Positions 17,185-26,973 of a stretch of 64,000 bases of DNA are shown here, one piece after another; the stretch's first letter is position 1, and every line of letters starts with the position of its first letter. A program made the translations under genes and the position numbers. The stretch lies in assembly GCF_011421635.1 (NCBI RefSeq), contig NZ_WTLI01000005.1, positions 164,900-228,899 on the forward strand, read 5' to 3'. Under the pieces are notes generated by a model. That model made no database searches. It was not told where the DNA came from and worked only from the letters and a program-made list of their open reading frames with translations. Origin of the DNA: Paenibacillus turpanensis. Lineage in GTDB: Bacteria; Bacillota; Bacilli; Paenibacillales; YIM-B00363.

Positions 17185-18891
17185 TTATTCACCGCTCCAC
17201 AGCTTGATGCGGTCACGGACCATTTTCGTATATTCCTCGTTCAGCTTGTCGACCTTCGCTTTTTGCAAATCCTGCATAAACGCGTCCCACACCGCATCAA
17301 ACTGCTCCGGACTCGCCATAATCGCCTCGGGCACCCGTTTTTTCATAATATCCTGCGTTTTCTCGAAAATGACGTTTGCCTCAGAGCCCGTTTCAAAGCT
17401 GATCGACCATGCGGCGCCATATGGACGCATCGGGAATTCGTCCTCACTCGGCCAAAAATCCTTATACACGGTCTTGCCGTATGCTTTCAGCGTCTCTTTG
17501 TCCGCTTCGGTATACTCGGAGATCACCTGCTCCGGGAAAATCGTTGTATAATAATTTCCGCTCGGGTCCTTCACGCCGTCGCCGTAACGAGGCGCTATAA
17601 AGTAGTTTTCAATCCCCGTTTTCTTCTTAAATCCGTTCTTGTCGTTCGTCTTCATCTCCTGATATTCAGGAAGAAACACGCGCTTGCCGTTCTCCACTTT
17701 ATAATGAACACCCTCGATGCCCCAGTTCAGCAGCACTTGGCCTTCGTCGGATGCGAGATAATCCAGAAACTTGATCAAACGCACCGGGTCCTTTGCGCTC
17801 TTCGTAATGCCGATGCCCCAGCCGGCCAAATACCCCGTTTCCTGGAACGAATGATCCTTATACGACTCATTTAGCGTCACCGGCAGCCGGGCATACGTCT
17901 GGTCGAACTTACCTTCCTTTTTTAATACATATTCCGCCTGCTCATAATCCCACTTCTGATCGATTGTGCCGAGTACGCGGCCGCTGGCGATCTTCGCCTT
18001 ATACTGGTCGTATTTCTGAATGAAGCTTTCCGGGTCAAGCAGCCCCGTATTGTACATATGGTTCAGCCAGCGAAAATACTCCTTTTCCTCCGGCCGCAAA
18101 TAGTGCAGCTTCGCCTCGTACGTCTTTTGGTCAATGTACATTTCGCCGTCATCCGGTGCGCCTGTGGTAAGGAACGCAGGATTCGTCGTAGAAATGAGAA
18201 TTTGCCACTCCCCGGCGTTCAGCGACATGCCGATATTCGGCTTGCCGTCCGCATCCGTCGGATGCTCCTTCAAGTAGGTGCGGATCGCATTTTCGTAATC
18301 CTTTACCGTTTCAATCTTCGGATACCCGAGCTCCTTCAGCACGCGGTGCTGAATTTGGAATCCGCCTCCAGCGTCAAAGTATTTATTATTCACGCCGGTC
18401 ACCGGAAGAATATAGATCGAGTGGTCTTCATTGCTCCAGCGCAGCCGGTTCATATATTCGCCGTACACCTTTTTAATGTTCGGACCGTGCTTATCAATAA
18501 GTTCCGTTAAATCGATCAGCGCTCCGGCATCGACGAGCTTTCCGGCGCTGCCCTTTGGCATGACCAGATCGGGGTAATCGCCGCTGGCGACCATGATGGA
18601 AAATAAATCCGTATCATTGCCCCCGACCGGAAACTCCTGCTTCAGCGTAATGCCTGTTTTTTCTTGTATGACCTTGCCGATGTCGCTCTGCATATCGTCC
18701 CAGTTCGGGTTTACATCACCATTGACGAGCCGAATCGTCATCGGCTCGGTGGAGCCGCCCTCCCCCTCGGCAGGCTCTGACGGGCCGGAGTTTGTGCAGC
18801 CGGCAGCGGCCACTAAGGAAGCAGCCAATACTAGTGCGGACAAGCGGCGGCGGACCGGTGATCCTCCCGCAAATCGAAAATTATTCGACAT
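17185..18891 (-). CDS. LplA-type extracellular solute-binding lipoprotein
   Basis: 568 residues with a signal peptide ending LVAAAGC (lipidated Cys) and a linker SGPSEPAEGEGG. The binding domain has motifs typical of the large Paenibacillus LplA/YtcQ family, for example SGDYPDLVMPKGSAGKLVDAG, LIDLTELIDKHGPNIKKVY and LAGWGIGITKSAKDPVRLIKFLDYL. It delivers a saccharide to the permeases encoded upstream in the same operon. Coupling to GH42 suggests galacto-oligosaccharides or galactan fragments, which is an inference from context. Confidence 0.93.
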   Translation of the reverse strand: MSNNFRFAGGSPVRRRLSALVLAASLVAAAGCTNSGPSEPAEGEGGSTEPMTIRLVNGDVNPNWDDMQSDIGKVIQEKTGITLKQEFPVGGNDTDLFSIMVASGDYPDLVMPKGSAGKLVDAGALIDLTELIDKHGPNIKKVYGEYMNRLRWSNEDHSIYILPVTGVNNKYFDAGGGFQIQHRVLKELGYPKIETVKDYENAIRTYLKEHPTDADGKPNIGMSLNAGEWQILISTTNPAFLTTGAPDDGEMYIDQKTYEAKLHYLRPEEKEYFRWLNHMYNTGLLDPESFIQKYDQYKAKIASGRVLGTIDQKWDYEQAEYVLKKEGKFDQTYARLPVTLNESYKDHSFQETGYLAGWGIGITKSAKDPVRLIKFLDYLASDEGQVLLNWGIEGVHYKVENGKRVFLPEYQEMKTNDKNGFKKKTGIENYFIAPRYGDGVKDPSGNYYTTIFPEQVISEYTEADKETLKAYGKTVYKDFWPSEDEFPMRPYGAAWSISFETGSEANVIFEKTQDIMKKRVPEAIMASPEQFDAVWDAFMQDLQKAKVDKLNEEYTKMVRDRIKLWSGE

Positions 18892-18965
18892 GGATCAATA
18901 CCCTCCTCATCGTTCGAATTTGGTAGCTCTCACAAGACGACATTGACGACCTTGCAAAATTTTTC

Positions 18966-19862
18966 CTAGCTTTTCACCGCGCCAAGCGTCATGCCCTTCA
19001 CAAAATACCGCTGAAGAAACGGATAAACGGTCAGGATCGGCACGGTAACGACAATCGTAATCGCCATCTTGATCGATTCCGGAGAAACCGACGCCATCGA
19101 CTGCTGCGTGTTCGGGTCGCGGTAGCTTTCGTTGCCCGACTGTGTGGACTGCAGCACCTTCATCAGCTCGTATTGCAGCGTTGTCAAATGCGGCTTGGAC
19201 GAGTTGTACAGGAACGTATCGAACCACGAATTCCAGTGGCCGACGGCAACGAAAAGCGCAATCGTTGCAAGCACGGGCTGGCATAGCGGCAAAATCACCT
19301 TCCAATAAATCGTCCAGTCGTTCGCGCCGTCGATCTTCGCCGATTCCTGCAGCGCAGCGGGCAGCCCGTCGATGTAAGAGCGGATAATAAACACATTCCA
19401 CACGCTAAGAATGGCGGGAACGATATATACCCAGAACGAGCCGATTAAGCCGAGGCCGCGCATAAGCATATACACCGGAATAAGCCCGCCGGAAAAATAC
19501 ATCGTCAGCGCAAACACGACGGAGAGCCATTTTCGCGCTTGAAAATCTTGACGGCTTAGCACATAAGCAACCATGGATGCGGATAATACGCCGATGGCCG
19601 CGCCGAGCACGGTTCGAATGACCGAATTTCGCAGCCCCGTTAACAGCCCGTCGAACCGGAAAATCGTCTCGTAGTTTTGGAGCGTAAACTCCCGGGGGAA
19701 AATGGTGATCCCCCCTTTGATCGTATCCATCGAATCGTTCAAGGAAATGGCCAGTACATTCAAAAACGGATACATCGTGACTACAGCTGCGAGACTCATT
19801 ACCACATATAAGAACCCATCAAAGAGGCGATCGCTAAACCGGCCTCCCAGAAGCTGCTTCAT
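18966..19862 (-). CDS. Carbohydrate ABC permease, YtcP type
   Basis: 298 residues with six helices. The EAA loop is ALQESAKIDGANDWTIYWKVILP, and the C-terminal YPFLQRYFVKGMTLGAVK is typical of YtcP/LplC. ATG 19862 follows AAGGAGGGAGGGAC. It pairs with the LplB-type permease encoded 12 bases upstream. No ATPase is encoded nearby, so a shared MsmX-like subunit probably serves it. Confidence 0.93.
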   Translation of the reverse strand: MKQLLGGRFSDRLFDGFLYVVMSLAAVVTMYPFLNVLAISLNDSMDTIKGGITIFPREFTLQNYETIFRFDGLLTGLRNSVIRTVLGAAIGVLSASMVAYVLSRQDFQARKWLSVVFALTMYFSGGLIPVYMLMRGLGLIGSFWVYIVPAILSVWNVFIIRSYIDGLPAALQESAKIDGANDWTIYWKVILPLCQPVLATIALFVAVGHWNSWFDTFLYNSSKPHLTTLQYELMKVLQSTQSGNESYRDPNTQQSMASVSPESIKMAITIVVTVPILTVYPFLQRYFVKGMTLGAVKS

Positions 19863-19874
19863 GTCCCTCCCTCC

Positions 19875-20843
19875 TTAAATAACGCTTTGTTTAGTCAAGC
19901 GCTTATAGAAGCCATTGGCTGTAAAAACAAGCAGGATACCAACCACCGAATTAAAGATGCCGATTGCGGTGCCGTACGAAAAGCGGCTTAACTCAATTCC
20001 ATAGTTCAGCGCATACAAATCAATGACCTCGGAATAATCGCGTACGAGCGGGTTTCCGAGCAGAAATTGCTTTTCGAAGCCGGTACTGAGCAGGTTGCCG
20101 ATGGAGAGGATGAGCAGCACCATAAACGTCGTCTGAATCCCCGGCAACGTGATGTGCCACATTTTGCGAATTCGTCCGGCCCCATCCACCGTTGCCGCTT
20201 CATAAAGCTCCGGATCGATTCCGGAAATCGCCGCTAAGAAAATGATTGAGTTCCAGCCCGTTTCCTTCCACACATCGCTTAAGGTAACGATCGTCCAGAA
20301 CCATTCTCCCTTCGCCATAAACGAAACCGGCTGATCGATGAAACCAAGCCACAAGAGCAGCTGGTTCACCGCGCCACCATCAGTAGAGAGCATTTTCGAG
20401 ACGAGCCCGGCCACGACGACCCACGACACAAAATGCGGCAAATACGAAATCGTTTGGATCGAGCGCTTAAACAGCGCCCCCCGAATTTCATTGATCAGCA
20501 GCGCAAAAACAATCGGGATTGTGAAATTTGCGATCAAGCCCATGATGCTCATCCCGAGCGTATTGCGCAGCACGAGGTAAAAGCGCTCATCGGCAAACAG
20601 CTCTTGAAAGTTCTGAAGCCCAACCCATTTTTGCTCCATCAACGAACGCCCCGGCCGGTAATTTTGAAACGCCATCAGCCAGCCCCATAAAGGAACGTAG
20701 CTGAAGATGACCAGCCAAACGAGAAAGGGCATCGACATGAGATACAAGTAACGCTGCTGAAGCATCGTTCGGAAGAAGCGCCGCCTCCGCGCAGAGGTGA
20801 CCCCTGGTGGCTGCGCTTCCCCTTTCGTTGTTAGCGGTTTCAC
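19875..20843 (-). CDS. Carbohydrate ABC permease, LplB type
   Basis: 322 residues when started at GTG 20843, seven bases after GAGGTG. A longer start at 20906 is possible but has no good ribosome site. It has a basic N-terminus (SARRRRFFRTMLQQRYLYLMSMP), six helices, and the EAA loop ELYEAATVDGAGRIRKMWHITLPG. The family signature ending LYALNYGIELSRFSYGTAIGIF is typical of LplB. It is the first transport gene after the two-component genes and has its own cre-like site upstream. Confidence 0.92.
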   Translation of the reverse strand: MKPLTTKGEAQPPGVTSARRRRFFRTMLQQRYLYLMSMPFLVWLVIFSYVPLWGWLMAFQNYRPGRSLMEQKWVGLQNFQELFADERFYLVLRNTLGMSIMGLIANFTIPIVFALLINEIRGALFKRSIQTISYLPHFVSWVVVAGLVSKMLSTDGGAVNQLLLWLGFIDQPVSFMAKGEWFWTIVTLSDVWKETGWNSIIFLAAISGIDPELYEAATVDGAGRIRKMWHITLPGIQTTFMVLLILSIGNLLSTGFEKQFLLGNPLVRDYSEVIDLYALNYGIELSRFSYGTAIGIFNSVVGILLVFTANGFYKRLTKQSVI

Positions 20844-20938
20844 AGAACAACACCTCACCGTCATTTCTTCCTTGCATTCATCATATCGAAGGAGAATGAC
20901 CGTCAAAACCCGATTAATTCATCCGAAAATCATATACA

Positions 20939-20952
20939 AATAAGCGCTTTCA
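20939..20952 (-). promoter_or_regulatory. cre-like site before the LplB gene
   Basis: TGAAAGCGCTTATT on the minus strand has the full TGAAAGCGCTT core, and only the two end bases differ from the CcpA consensus. It lies between the regulator stop and the permease start and would give carbon catabolite repression of the transporter and beta-galactosidase. Confidence 0.5.
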
Positions 20953-20982
20953 CAAATGTCTGTGAGCATTTGACTCCTTTTC

Positions 20983-22686
20983 CTAAGTCTGATCCTTCGT
21001 TTGCTTCCCTCTATTTAGGTTTGTCCCTTGTAAGCTTTGGAATCGCGAGCTGCAGAGCTGCGCAGCTTTTTCAGGGCTTCCTTTCAGAGAGGACGGCGAA
21101 ATGCCTACATACTTCTTAAATTTGCTGTGAAAGTAATCGACGTTGGAGTACCCGACCCGTTCGGCGACTTCCCGAACCTTCATGCCCCTTCCCAAGCACT
21201 CGATCGCATGGCGAATCCGCACCTTGTCTAAATACGTGTTAAAGTTTTCCCCGGTATGCTGCTTAATCATTTTGCCTAAATATCCGCTGTTGTATTTGAA
21301 AAGCTCCGCCAGCGTTTCAAGCTTTAGCTGGTCTGCGTAATGCCGTTCCATGAAATGAATGATCTGCTTTATGATAGGCTCGCTGCTTTCATTGCGAAGA
21401 CGCAGTGCGAGCTCCTGACACTGACGGTGAATATAACGCATCATCGCCTCGCAGCGCGTCTGCCGATAAAGCTCTGCGACTAACGGCATGGAAATTTGCA
21501 CCACATCCGCCTGATGCGTAAGCGCCAGCTTATTGAAAGCCGCGTTAACCAATTGCGCGAAGCTTTTCTTCATATTCGCTTCGGAATCATCGAAGTCGCG
21601 GATTTGCTTCTCCGCTTCATCAAGCGCCCTCGCCGTAGCCTCGGCGCAGCCCATATCGACGGCGTAGTAAAGGCGGTCCGCCAGCGCCGCCAGATCCGGG
21701 CTTTTCGCTGGCGGCGGACCGTCAGCCTCCGCGCACAGCCGCTCTTCCTGCAGCGAAGCGTGCACCCTCCGCTGCGGCTCTCGTCCGCCGTGTCCGCCAC
21801 AGACAGCGGCGCCGGCGAGATGAATTCCTTCGCCGCATAGATGAAAGCTGCGGCGAAGCATCTCATGCGCGGAGGCGCAGGAGCGCGCGAGCTCCGCCAG
21901 CGAATGCACCTTCACGCCGGCGATTGCCGTAAACTCAAGGCATAACTCATCTGCGCTGTCCTGCAGTTGCAGCAGGAGCTCCTTGCGGGCAGCCGGCGAA
22001 TGGAGATCCTTCGGCCACAGCATCGCAAGCTCCGTCCCGCTTGAAAACAAAAAGCCGCTGCCCGGCTCCTCAAAGGCGCTTTTCCATCGCTGCTTAAGCA
22101 GCGCCTTCGTTCCGGGTGAAGCCGCACTTTCCGTCATCTGAAACAGCAGCACATGGTAGCACGATGCGGTGCCAATCAGCGGCTCCAGCTCCTTCGCCGC
22201 CGCTGCCGCTGCCTCCTCGTTCCCTTCAGCAGCGGCAAGCGCGGCAAGCAGCGCTTCCCGTTTCAGTGCCGCTTCCTGCTTGGAAAGCTCGGCGGTCTGC
22301 CGCCGTTGGTCCAGCTCAAGCTTCATGCGCCCAAGCTCCGCAGCCAGCTCCTCTTCCTCGATCGGCTTCAGCAGGTAGCTGGTCACACCATGCACCATCG
22401 CCTGCTTGGCATACGCAAAATCGGCATAGCCGCTCGCGATCAGAAACAAACAACGCTTATCCGTCCTGCGGATCTCCGCGATGGCCTGCAGTCCATCCAT
22501 GACCGGCATCCGGATATCGATGACGACGATATCGGGTGCAAGCTCTTTATACTTCAGCACGGCATCCCGTCCGTTGCCTGCATCACCTACAACCTGATAC
22601 CCGTTATCTTCCCAATTGATAATCGTACGCAGCCCTTGGCGAATCATCGGCTCATCATCGACCAGCATTACTTTATAAAGGTGCAA
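20983..22686 (-). CDS. YesN-type response regulator, receiver plus AraC domain
   Basis: 567 residues. The receiver has VDDE near residue 10, Asp57 in VVIDIRMPVMDG and Lys in SYLLKPIEEEE. The middle is Ala- and Glu-rich and unusually GC-rich. The AraC domain occupies residues ~445-545 with LETLAELFKYNSGYLGKMI and VGYSNVDYFHSKFKKYVGISPS. It overlaps the kinase gene by 14 bases, the same overlap as in the first cassette. It probably activates the LplB/YtcP/LplA/GH42 genes. Confidence 0.93.
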   Translation of the reverse strand: MHLYKVMLVDDEPMIRQGLRTIINWEDNGYQVVGDAGNGRDAVLKYKELAPDIVVIDIRMPVMDGLQAIAEIRRTDKRCLFLIASGYADFAYAKQAMVHGVTSYLLKPIEEEELAAELGRMKLELDQRRQTAELSKQEAALKREALLAALAAAEGNEEAAAAAAKELEPLIGTASCYHVLLFQMTESAASPGTKALLKQRWKSAFEEPGSGFLFSSGTELAMLWPKDLHSPAARKELLLQLQDSADELCLEFTAIAGVKVHSLAELARSCASAHEMLRRSFHLCGEGIHLAGAAVCGGHGGREPQRRVHASLQEERLCAEADGPPPAKSPDLAALADRLYYAVDMGCAEATARALDEAEKQIRDFDDSEANMKKSFAQLVNAAFNKLALTHQADVVQISMPLVAELYRQTRCEAMMRYIHRQCQELALRLRNESSEPIIKQIIHFMERHYADQLKLETLAELFKYNSGYLGKMIKQHTGENFNTYLDKVRIRHAIECLGRGMKVREVAERVGYSNVDYFHSKFKKYVGISPSSLKGSPEKAAQLCSSRFQSLQGTNLNRGKQTKDQT

Positions 22687-24499
22687 GTGTATGTCCCCCT
22701 TCTAGCAGAAGCTGAAATGAAACCGAAGTGCCCATTCCCGGCACGCTTCGTATAGAAAGCCCGCTGTCACAGCCAAAATGCAGGACCAGACGCTGATGAA
22801 CATTACGAATACCGATTCGGCTGTCGCCGCCTTCCCCATTCTCCGGATCGGCAAGCCCCTCCAGCACCGCAGCCAATTTTTCCTCTTTCATCCCGCATCC
22901 GTTATCTGAAACCTCTACGACCAGCAGGTTTCCTACAGGTTGAATGAACACCCGTACGAAGCCGCCGGACTCAACCTGCTCTAACCCATGAATGACCGCA
23001 TTTTCAACGAGAGGCTGAATGATCAGCGCGGGCAGACGAACGTCAAGCGCCTCCTCGGCAATCTCAAGCTCATAGCGCAAGCGCCCCTCTCCATAACGAA
23101 AATGCTGAATCTCTAAGTAATACCGGACCATTTCAAGCTCTTCCTTGAGCGTTATCGTCTGTGAGCCGATTTCGATCGTTCTGCGCATGAGCTTACCCAA
23201 TAGCTTTACAACATGGGCGATTTCCTGCTGTCCTTGGATATGGGCCTTCATCCGAATCGACTCCAGTGCATTAAAAAGAAAATGAGGATTCATCTGGCTC
23301 GCCATCATCTTGAAGGTAATGTCCCGCTGCCTTCGCTCCAGCAGAGATTGCTGCTCGTGGGAGGCCGAAACCTCCTGCATCAGCCCGCGGATGCTGTCTA
23401 CCATATGGTTTAACTGCCTTGACAAAAGACCGATTTCATCATTCCCATCCACCTTAGACCCGGCGTTCAGATCCCCCATCGCGATTTTATTCATCACCTT
23501 GTTGAGCAGCAGTAGTCTTCTTGTTAACAGTGAAGATGTAAAATAGACGAGGACTACCGCGACCAGCATGCTGATCAGCATAATGACGAAGCCGAGCCTG
23601 CTAATACGATCGGCGGCGCTCACAATTCCTTCTACCGTGAACACGGATACAATACGGAGCCCGTTCCGGCTTCCCTCGGGTACCAGTGGTTTTATAACGA
23701 TTTTCGATGGCTCGCTGCCATAAACGAAATCGTAAATCCCTTCCTGGCGATGCTGTAGAACCTCGGCAAAATCGGTGTTGGCGATATGCATTCCGACCCA
23801 GCCTTCATTGGTAGCCGCAGCAATATAGCCCTGATCATCGACGATCATCGTATTGTGAGGCTCCTGCTTTACAATGGCGTGAAGCTTTTCATAGTCGACA
23901 TCGATAACAAGCACCCCCTCCGTCCGGTATTCCATAAAGTAGATTTTGCGTACCAGGCTTAAATAGGGTTGATTCCCTTTCGTTTCGTCGGGAATAAAGT
24001 GCCAGTTGATCATCGGCAGCTTGTTGGCGACAGCTTCCCGATACCACCCCGACTGCTTTACTACATCACTCGGCTGCAATACCTCCCAGTTGCTTAGAAG
24101 CCGAGAATTCATCGTATAAAAGCGGATATTGAAAATTTCCTCGTAGTTTTTCACGTAATCCTTAAGCACATCGTAATCCCAATAAGCCTTTACCATATCG
24201 AAATCATGCTCATAATCAGAGTTCACCAAATGCCCAAATCGTTTATCGACCATCAAATTGCTTGAAATTTCGATCGGCATCCGTAAAATCTCTTCCGTTC
24301 TTGATTTAATTTTTTCCACATTGTTCAGCGTCTGCTCTGTCGCCTGCCGCAGGACATGCTGGCGATACGCTGACGTTAACAACCCGCCGACAATCATGAC
24401 GGGGATAAAAACGACGACGATAAAGGCAATCATCAGCTTATGCTTTAATCGAATATCGTTCGTTCTTCGGACAAGCGTATTCCATCTCCAAGCGATCAC
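22673..24499 (-). CDS. YesM-type sensor histidine kinase
   Basis: 608 residues from GTG 24499. Membrane helices lie near residues 22-42 and 295-318, with a sensor domain of about 250 residues between them. HAMP (LLTRRLLLLNKVMNKIAMG) and the phospho-acceptor His in MASQMNPHFLFNALESI follow. The N-box is PLVENAVIHGL, and the G-boxes are DNGCGM and GIGIRNVHQRL. It is the first gene of the 24.5-15.0 kb cassette and has a near-perfect cre site 21 bases before its start. Confidence 0.93.
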   Translation of the reverse strand: MIAWRWNTLVRRTNDIRLKHKLMIAFIVVVFIPVMIVGGLLTSAYRQHVLRQATEQTLNNVEKIKSRTEEILRMPIEISSNLMVDKRFGHLVNSDYEHDFDMVKAYWDYDVLKDYVKNYEEIFNIRFYTMNSRLLSNWEVLQPSDVVKQSGWYREAVANKLPMINWHFIPDETKGNQPYLSLVRKIYFMEYRTEGVLVIDVDYEKLHAIVKQEPHNTMIVDDQGYIAAATNEGWVGMHIANTDFAEVLQHRQEGIYDFVYGSEPSKIVIKPLVPEGSRNGLRIVSVFTVEGIVSAADRISRLGFVIMLISMLVAVVLVYFTSSLLTRRLLLLNKVMNKIAMGDLNAGSKVDGNDEIGLLSRQLNHMVDSIRGLMQEVSASHEQQSLLERRQRDITFKMMASQMNPHFLFNALESIRMKAHIQGQQEIAHVVKLLGKLMRRTIEIGSQTITLKEELEMVRYYLEIQHFRYGEGRLRYELEIAEEALDVRLPALIIQPLVENAVIHGLEQVESGGFVRVFIQPVGNLLVVEVSDNGCGMKEEKLAAVLEGLADPENGEGGDSRIGIRNVHQRLVLHFGCDSGLSIRSVPGMGTSVSFQLLLEGGHTLAPL

Positions 24500-24519
24500 A
24501 AGCGCACCCCCTATATTTG

Positions 24520-24533
24520 CGGTAGCGCTTACA
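24520..24533 (-). promoter_or_regulatory. cre site before the kinase gene
   Basis: TGTAAGCGCTACCG on the minus strand fits TGnAAnCGnTnnCA at all defined positions but the last. The position, 21-34 bases upstream of the GTG, is suitable for CcpA roadblock repression of the whole cassette. Confidence 0.6.
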
Positions 24534-24601
24534 TTTTACCAAAATAAACTATTTATTGGAACATTTTATAGCCCATTCCCTCTCAGTATACCGAAAACAA
24601 C

Positions 24602-24636
24602 AAAAAGCGCCCTTCCACAGCATGGGGAAAGACGCT
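24602..24636 (-). terminator. Terminator after the opine dehydrogenase gene
   Basis: The minus strand shows AGCGTCTTTCC pairing with GGAAGGGCGCT, followed by TTTTTG. It separates the metallophore operon from the kinase promoter. Confidence 0.75.
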
Positions 24637-24679
24637 CCATTACGATTCATCACAGCTGTATTATGATTTTTTACTTGGT

Positions 24680-26008
24680 TTAAGTTGATGCCTTCAGGCC
24701 TTCACTTTGTTCCCTACTGAGCTCGCTCATCACGGCTTCCGCCTCCATAGATGCTCGTTTCCGGTCCTCCAGAAGTCCCGCATCAACATGTACCTCCCCG
24801 TGCTGCACGATGGAGGCCGCAAGTCTGCTTTCAAACAACTCCAGCAGTCTTGTCATAGCAGGCGTATTCACCCCAAGCAGAAATGCCAGTGCCTCAACGA
24901 TTTTAAGCTTACGGTAGTCCTCGTAGGGGATGCGCGGAATTACCCATTTCCCGTCTCCAGCACGAACCGCTTTGCTGAAAGGCACGGCGGAGAAATCGTA
25001 ATACCTTCCCTCCGAATCCGGAATGGAAAACGGATCGATCTGCAGCGAAGCATACCGGATGTACAGCAAATAATGCTGGCGAGTCGCTTCAAAATGTGGA
25101 AAGCCTTCCACATCGCTGCGGGAAAGAGACGTTTCATGAACCGGATAATTATCATCATTTAAAAATTGCAGCAGGTTAATAGGCTCTGCTCCAAGCTTAC
25201 GCAGCAGCTCGCTGATCTCCTTCCACAGGTCGACCATCGTCTCGATCGCTTGCGGCGTAATCGGCCCCTCCGGGTACAGCTTATACAAATATTTTTTCGT
25301 TTCCGTTACGCCAAATACGACGTCAAGGGAAAAATCATTGATAAAAAGCGGTGCGTGCACATACAGCGTGATGCTTCTGGCCTCTGCGTCCAGCGGCCGG
25401 TTCACGAGCCGGCAGTCAATCCCGGACGACTGCAGCAATTGACGGATCGACTCGGCACCGGGGCAATTTCTACGGCTGGATCCAATGTAGATTCGCCGCT
25501 TCACTGCTTTCGTAGCAGCGGTCCACGGATTGCTTCCGTTCGGATTGTCCGGCTTTGTCGCCGCAAAATAAGTCGAGCAGCTGATCACCTCTATGCGGCC
25601 GCGGGAGTGAGGATCGAGCTGACTTTGTACCAGCATAGCCGAACCGAGCCCCGGGGAAAGCAAAACAATAGTTTTGACCCGCAGCAGCGCGTTGATATTG
25701 AGCTCCCGCACAATATCAAGGTACGCTTCGCAAGGGGTGCAAAAAAAGAGCGTATCCCACTCGTCTGCCACCTGGGCATAACCATCGATAAAACAGTCCA
25801 CCTTGGCTGTACCGGCAAGAGCTGCATGCTTTTGCTGATGGACGGTGACCGTAATGGAGGCTCCAGCATCGTTCAGCTTGTCCCGTAAAAAGTCATTTCG
25901 CGAGCCGGAACGGTTGGCAAAGCCGATCCGTTCGCAGCCAGCCTTCGCCATCAGCACCGCAGTTTGCAGTGCAGCTGGACCTGCTCCTGCGAAAAGCACG
26001 GCGCCCAA
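24680..26008 (-). CDS. Opine metallophore dehydrogenase (CntM-like)
   Basis: This 442-residue protein strongly resembles staphylopine, pseudopaline and bacillopaline dehydrogenases. It has the nucleotide-binding start FAGAGPAALQTA, then IEVISCSTYFAATK, LYVHAPLFINDFSL, KYLYKLYPEGPITP, FLNDDNYPVHET and a DPFSIPDSEGRYYDFSAVPF block. Such enzymes use NAD(P)H to condense the nicotianamine-like intermediate with a 2-oxo acid. The annotated TTG start (26008) has no ribosome site. The good one (AGAGGAG) precedes ATG 26096, which reads only four codons (MKNL) before TAG. Removing one base of the A5 tract (26089-26093) would join it to this frame, adding about 29 residues. The gene follows the synthase gene under the same Zur-type promoter. 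Confidence 0.92.
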   Translation of the reverse strand: MGAVLFAGAGPAALQTAVLMAKAGCERIGFANRSGSRNDFLRDKLNDAGASITVTVHQQKHAALAGTAKVDCFIDGYAQVADEWDTLFFCTPCEAYLDIVRELNINALLRVKTIVLLSPGLGSAMLVQSQLDPHSRGRIEVISCSTYFAATKPDNPNGSNPWTAATKAVKRRIYIGSSRRNCPGAESIRQLLQSSGIDCRLVNRPLDAEARSITLYVHAPLFINDFSLDVVFGVTETKKYLYKLYPEGPITPQAIETMVDLWKEISELLRKLGAEPINLLQFLNDDNYPVHETSLSRSDVEGFPHFEATRQHYLLYIRYASLQIDPFSIPDSEGRYYDFSAVPFSKAVRAGDGKWVIPRIPYEDYRKLKIVEALAFLLGVNTPAMTRLLELFESRLAASIVQHGEVHVDAGLLEDRKRASMEAEAVMSELSREQSEGLKAST

Positions 26009-26114
26009 GGTAAATTTTTCTTGCAGCGAAACAGGGGGATTTTGCTTAACATCGTCAGTCTGAGCGGGATTTGGATGGTTGCTATAAATTTTTCATTCAC
26101 TCCTCTCGAATTCG

Positions 26115-26936
26115 TTACACATGAACGGGGGCTGCTTTTTTCAAAATGAGAGTATCGTAGAAGGTATCCGGGGTCCTTATGCTTTCCTCATGCCAATCCG
26201 CCGCTTGCGATTTATCAAATGGATAATTAAAAATCTCCTTTAATCCGTTGCCGTACCGGAGCATCACCCGCGTATTCATGCCGATGATCTGATGTAGCTC
26301 TTCGAGAAGCTCCTGTTTATTGGGCACCAGCGAAGCAATCATTACATGGGTAAAATGCTGAATATCCGAAAGCTCACTTGCCCGCTTGCTTGTGAATTGA
26401 ACGCGCGCGCTCATTCCCAGCTTCTCTGCAATTCGCTCCGCAAGAGATACCGCTTCGGAGTCAATATCCAGGCAGGTCACCCTGCACCCAACTACTTTGG
26501 CAGTCGTCAAGGCGGAAACCGGCAAGGCCCCCGAGCCGATAAACAACACACGGGACGCTTCATTCAATCCAAACTGCCGGATCTCATCGCTAATCGCGTT
26601 GGATAACGCGGCAAAATATAGGCTCACTTGCTGCTCATGATCGACCATACATGCGGATTGATGCTTTTCCACGTCGCATAAGGCCTTCACTGCCGAGTCT
26701 CTCAGCTGCAGTGCCCGTTCCCGAGCCTCCGGCTCCTCACCCCATTTCGTCCATTTGGTGATCAGACTTTCGCTTTCGATCCATTCGGTAAGCTGATCCA
26801 GCTTTACCCGCAGCAGCTCGTAGCAATCGCTGCAATCTTTGGCGTACTCCGTTAGCTGCCTAATTTCAAATTCCAGCAGGTCTAGTGCAAGCAGCAGCTC
26901 ATACTTTTCTCTCGTGGAACTTGTCGCAGAATAAAT
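26115..26936 (-). CDS. Nicotianamine synthase-like enzyme (CntL-like)
   Basis: About 273 residues. The Rossmann core VLFIGSGALPVSALTTAKVV, then CLDIDSEAVSLAERIAEKLG and VMLRYGNGLKEIFNYPF, match CntL/NAS-type aminobutyryl transferases. These move an aminobutyrate unit from S-adenosylmethionine to an amino acid such as histidine. No ATG, GTG or TTG is available after the transcription start. The open frame does extend to a TTG at 26999, but that lies at the predicted transcription start. The strong ribosome site AAGGAG (26949-26944) is followed seven bases later by ATT 26936, which I take as the start. No CntK-like racemase is present, as in the Pseudomonas and Paenibacillus pathways that use L-histidine. 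Confidence 0.9.
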   Translation of the reverse strand: MYSATSSTREKYELLLALDLLEFEIRQLTEYAKDCSDCYELLRVKLDQLTEWIESESLITKWTKWGEEPEARERALQLRDSAVKALCDVEKHQSACMVDHEQQVSLYFAALSNAISDEIRQFGLNEASRVLFIGSGALPVSALTTAKVVGCRVTCLDIDSEAVSLAERIAEKLGMSARVQFTSKRASELSDIQHFTHVMIASLVPNKQELLEELHQIIGMNTRVMLRYGNGLKEIFNYPFDKSQAADWHEESIRTPDTFYDTLILKKAAPVHV

Positions 26937-26973
26937 AATCCCACTCCTTTCAAGATTACTTGCGCATGTAAAA

